From NCBI RefSeq assembly GCF_900101685.1, contig NZ_FMZZ01000022.1:1-63281 (forward strand): a stretch of 63,281 bases of DNA, written 5' to 3'. Numbering within the stretch: position 1 is the first letter of the stretch; the number at the start of each line of letters is the position of its first letter. This document shows, in pieces, positions 61,782 through 63,281 of this stretch. The stretch is from Actinokineospora iranica (GTDB taxonomy: Bacteria > Actinomycetota > Actinomycetes > Mycobacteriales > Pseudonocardiaceae). A program made the position numbers and the translations under genes. Under the pieces are notes generated by a model that did no database searches, was not told the origin of the DNA, and saw only the letters and a list, made by a program, of their open reading frames with translations.

Positions 61782-62246
61782 ATGTTCACTTTGGACGACG
61801 CCATCCGCATCGCCCGCGATGCCCACGACGGCCAACTGGACAAGTGCGGGATGCCCTACATCGGCCATCCCCTGCGCGTGATGAACGCGGTCACCGGCGA
61901 GCGCGAGCGAATGGTCGCCGTGCTGCACGACGTCATCGAGGACACCGCCGTGACAGCGGACGACCTGCTGGCGGCGGGCTGCCCGCCGGAGGTCGTCACC
62001 GCTGTCGTGGCCATCAGCAAGGAGCCCGCCGAGTCCCAGTCGGACTACCTGACCCGGGTGTCGGCGAACCCCATCGCGCTGACGGTCAAGTACGCGGACA
62101 TCGCCGACAACTCTTCCCCCGCCCGCCTGGCCCAACTGGACGTCGCCACCCGCGACCGCCTGAGCGCGAAGTACGCCCAAGCCCTCGCGTTTCTCGCCCA
62201 GTCCGCGCCTCCCCGGCAACAGCCTTCGTCACCGCGTTCCCGCTGA
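61782..62246 (+). CDS. HD-domain phosphohydrolase (SpoT/MESH1-like)
   Basis: A 154-residue single-domain protein like the ppGpp hydrolase half of RelA/SpoT. Metal-binding residues: His in GMPYIGHPLRVM, His-Asp in VAVLHDVIEDTAVT and Asp in KYADIADNS. The first helix reads IARDAHDGQLDKCGMPYI. It lacks a synthetase domain. ATG at 61782. It may hydrolyse (p)ppGpp or a related nucleotide; unproven. Confidence 0.85.
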   Translation: MFTLDDAIRIARDAHDGQLDKCGMPYIGHPLRVMNAVTGERERMVAVLHDVIEDTAVTADDLLAAGCPPEVVTAVVAISKEPAESQSDYLTRVSANPIALTVKYADIADNSSPARLAQLDVATRDRLSAKYAQALAFLAQSAPPRQQPSSPRSR

Positions 62247-62650
62247 CCGTCCTCCTGGGACGGGCGAACCCTCAGTAGCACGCCTTCCCCAGGGGCGCGC
62301 CACATCGATGCGGCACCCCGGCAACGTGACGCCGCGCCACCCCGCGCACTCGCGATGCACAGCCCTGCCAATCCGACACGCTCCCAGCGCGCCACTCAGT
62401 CAATGCGCGCCCTCCCCCATGCAATGGTTCCTCAATGCGGTGTCCTCTCAAGCCGCGCCCTCTCAATGCGGTCGTCCTCTCGATACGCGCCCTCAATGCG
62501 GTGGTTCCCAGGTACGGGCACCCCCTCGGGCAGCAACCATCTCCTTCCAGTTCCAATGGGAATCCTGCCAATTCCCGTCCCTTTACCTGCCCATGCCGAA
62601 GACCGCCTCGCGGGGACGTACCGCGAGACCACGCCTATGTGGACGGACCG
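62247..62650. other. Gene-free stretch with short repeated words
   Basis: About 400 bases without a gene. The word CTCAATGCGGT occurs three times (near 62431, 62462 and 62492) with related CAATGCGCGCC pieces, a typical intergenic decay pattern. Confidence 0.5.
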
Positions 62651-63019
62651 CTAACCAGCGCGGGCGTCGAGTTCGGCGAGTAATCGCTTGGGTGCCACGA
62701 CCCGGTACGCCTGGTCGACGATCTCGGCGATCTCCGCCCAGTCCACATCGACATCCAGGTAGACACCCAGCCAGCCCCGATGCCCGACATACGGCGGCCG
62801 GTAGAAGCGTTCCGGGTCCTCGGCGATCATCTCCTCCTGGACGCCGGGTGGGGCGGCGCACCAGAAACCGACGCGGTCGTCGTGGTGATGGCCCGCGTAG
62901 TTGACGAAAACCTTCTTGCCGCGCACGAACCAGGTGGGCTCACCGTGACTGACCCGCTCGGTGGCCTCCGGCATGGCCAGGCACAGGGACCGCAGCCTCT
63001 CCAACGGACCGGTGTCCAT
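62651..63019 (-). CDS. MmcQ/YjbR-family protein
   Basis: A 122-residue protein of the MmcQ/YjbR (CyaY-like fold) family. Recognisable are LCLAMPEATERVSHGEPTWFVRGKKVFVNYAG, FWCAAPPGVQEEM and GHRGWLGVYLDVD. These proteins are proposed to bind DNA, with little direct evidence. The ATG overlaps the last base of the upstream Uma2 stop (TGATG), so both are co-translated. Confidence 0.88.
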   Translation of the reverse strand: MDTGPLERLRSLCLAMPEATERVSHGEPTWFVRGKKVFVNYAGHHHDDRVGFWCAAPPGVQEEMIAEDPERFYRPPYVGHRGWLGVYLDVDVDWAEIAEIVDQAYRVVAPKRLLAELDARAG

Positions 63020-63281
63020 CAGTCCGCCAGCGAGCCGAGAAGATCGACCGGGACGACGCGGGCCGGGAACGGCTCCCGCACCACCAGTGAATCTTCGCCC
63101 TTGACGTCGGCGACCTGCTGGTAGACGCCTGCCTGATCCAGTTCGAACACCATGATTCCCGGCTGCTGCGGGTCGACCACCCAGTAACTGGGCACTCCCA
63201 TGCGCTGGTATGCGGCCTTCTTGTTGTTCAGGTCGTTGATCGTGGAACTCGGCGACAGCACCTCCACCGCCAGGACCGGCG
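63019..63281 (-). CDS. Uma2-family endonuclease-like protein, C-terminal part (cut by window edge)
   Basis: About 87 residues before the right edge. The end of the Uma2 PD-(D/E)xK fold is visible: VEVLSPSSTINDLNNKKAAYQRMGVPSYWVVDPQ, with the acidic Glu and Lys residues of the motif (VEV and NNKK). Function of the family is unknown though it is a restriction-nuclease fold. The N-terminal half lies outside the window. Confidence 0.85.
   Translation of the reverse strand, partial: PVLAVEVLSPSSTINDLNNKKAAYQRMGVPSYWVVDPQQPGIMVFELDQAGVYQQVADVKGEDSLVVREPFPARVVPVDLLGSLAD

Overview
The window is about 63 kb of very GC-rich DNA (roughly 70% or more, with G/C at nearly every third codon position), many GTG and some TTG starts, and gene families typical of Actinomycetota. 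Gene content and order point to a Pseudonocardiales-type actinomycete; this is an inference from proteins and synteny, and I cannot name a species. The core follows the order of the Mycobacterium tuberculosis block from dnaG to nirA/cysH/che1 (Rv2343c to Rv2393), interrupted by accessory genes.

Layout. 1-2760: mobile-element debris (an IS630-type transposase cut by the window edge, an IS110 transposase broken by two frameshifts) around a secreted subtilisin-like protease. 2853-7014: secreted SGNH hydrolase, cytochrome P450, methyltransferase, tyrosine-type phosphatase. 7089-7348: two tRNA genes with encoded CCA. 7500-12676: small YtxH-like protein, MOSC protein, trans-aconitate methyltransferase, a hypothetical coupled to dnaG, and an ECF41/SigJ-type sigma factor. 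12688-20423: AAA ATPase divergent from a TPR membrane protein, a sortase remnant, a carboxymuconolactone decarboxylase (CMD) gene with an ECF41-type promoter, a serpin, dgt, a YdcF protein and an AbiEi/DUF559-like protein. 20599-29478: glyS, repeats, the smtB-zur zinc regulators with a two-gene permease, uppS, recO. 29498-40023: CD225/dispanin, DUF2752, RDD, then era, ferredoxin, degenerate Cdd, CBS/hemolysin, ybeY, phoH, HIT, a frameshifted DUF6309 gene, rsmE, dnaJ, hrcA. 40187-45284: symporter, HEAT protein, FtsX-ectodomain lipoprotein, P450/TetR divergent pair, a MITE-like hairpin, hemW. 45400-54007: an assimilatory sulfur operon led by a short cysteine-attenuator-like peptide: sulfite reductase, zinc ribbon, cysH, cysD, cysN, an SsuABC-like transporter and a sirohydrochlorin chelatase. 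54194-63281: DUF305/DUF6153, enoyl-CoA hydratase, a secreted guanyl RNase with its barstar, a zinc-type dehydrogenase, a PHA-synthase-like hydrolase, a nitronate monooxygenase, an HD hydrolase, MmcQ/YjbR and a partial Uma2.

How they work together. The sulfur operon is a complete route from activated sulfate to sulfide, with uptake and siroheme supply attached. SmtB and Zur probably govern zinc homeostasis, and the adjacent permease with a His-rich partner is a likely target. The RNase and barstar genes overlap and form a toxin-immunity pair. The most interesting regulatory signal is TGTCACA-N16-CGTC before the CMD gene, which is the promoter type I recall for ECF41 sigma factors; such a sigma gene lies about 3 kb away.

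Non-coding structure is rich: a 183-bp MITE-like hairpin whose ends carry the stop codons of both neighbours, related short palindromes at two other sites, two copies of a paired DnaA-box element with identical spacing, a perfect 40-bp palindrome, and three minisatellites with 39-, 44- and 54-bp periods.
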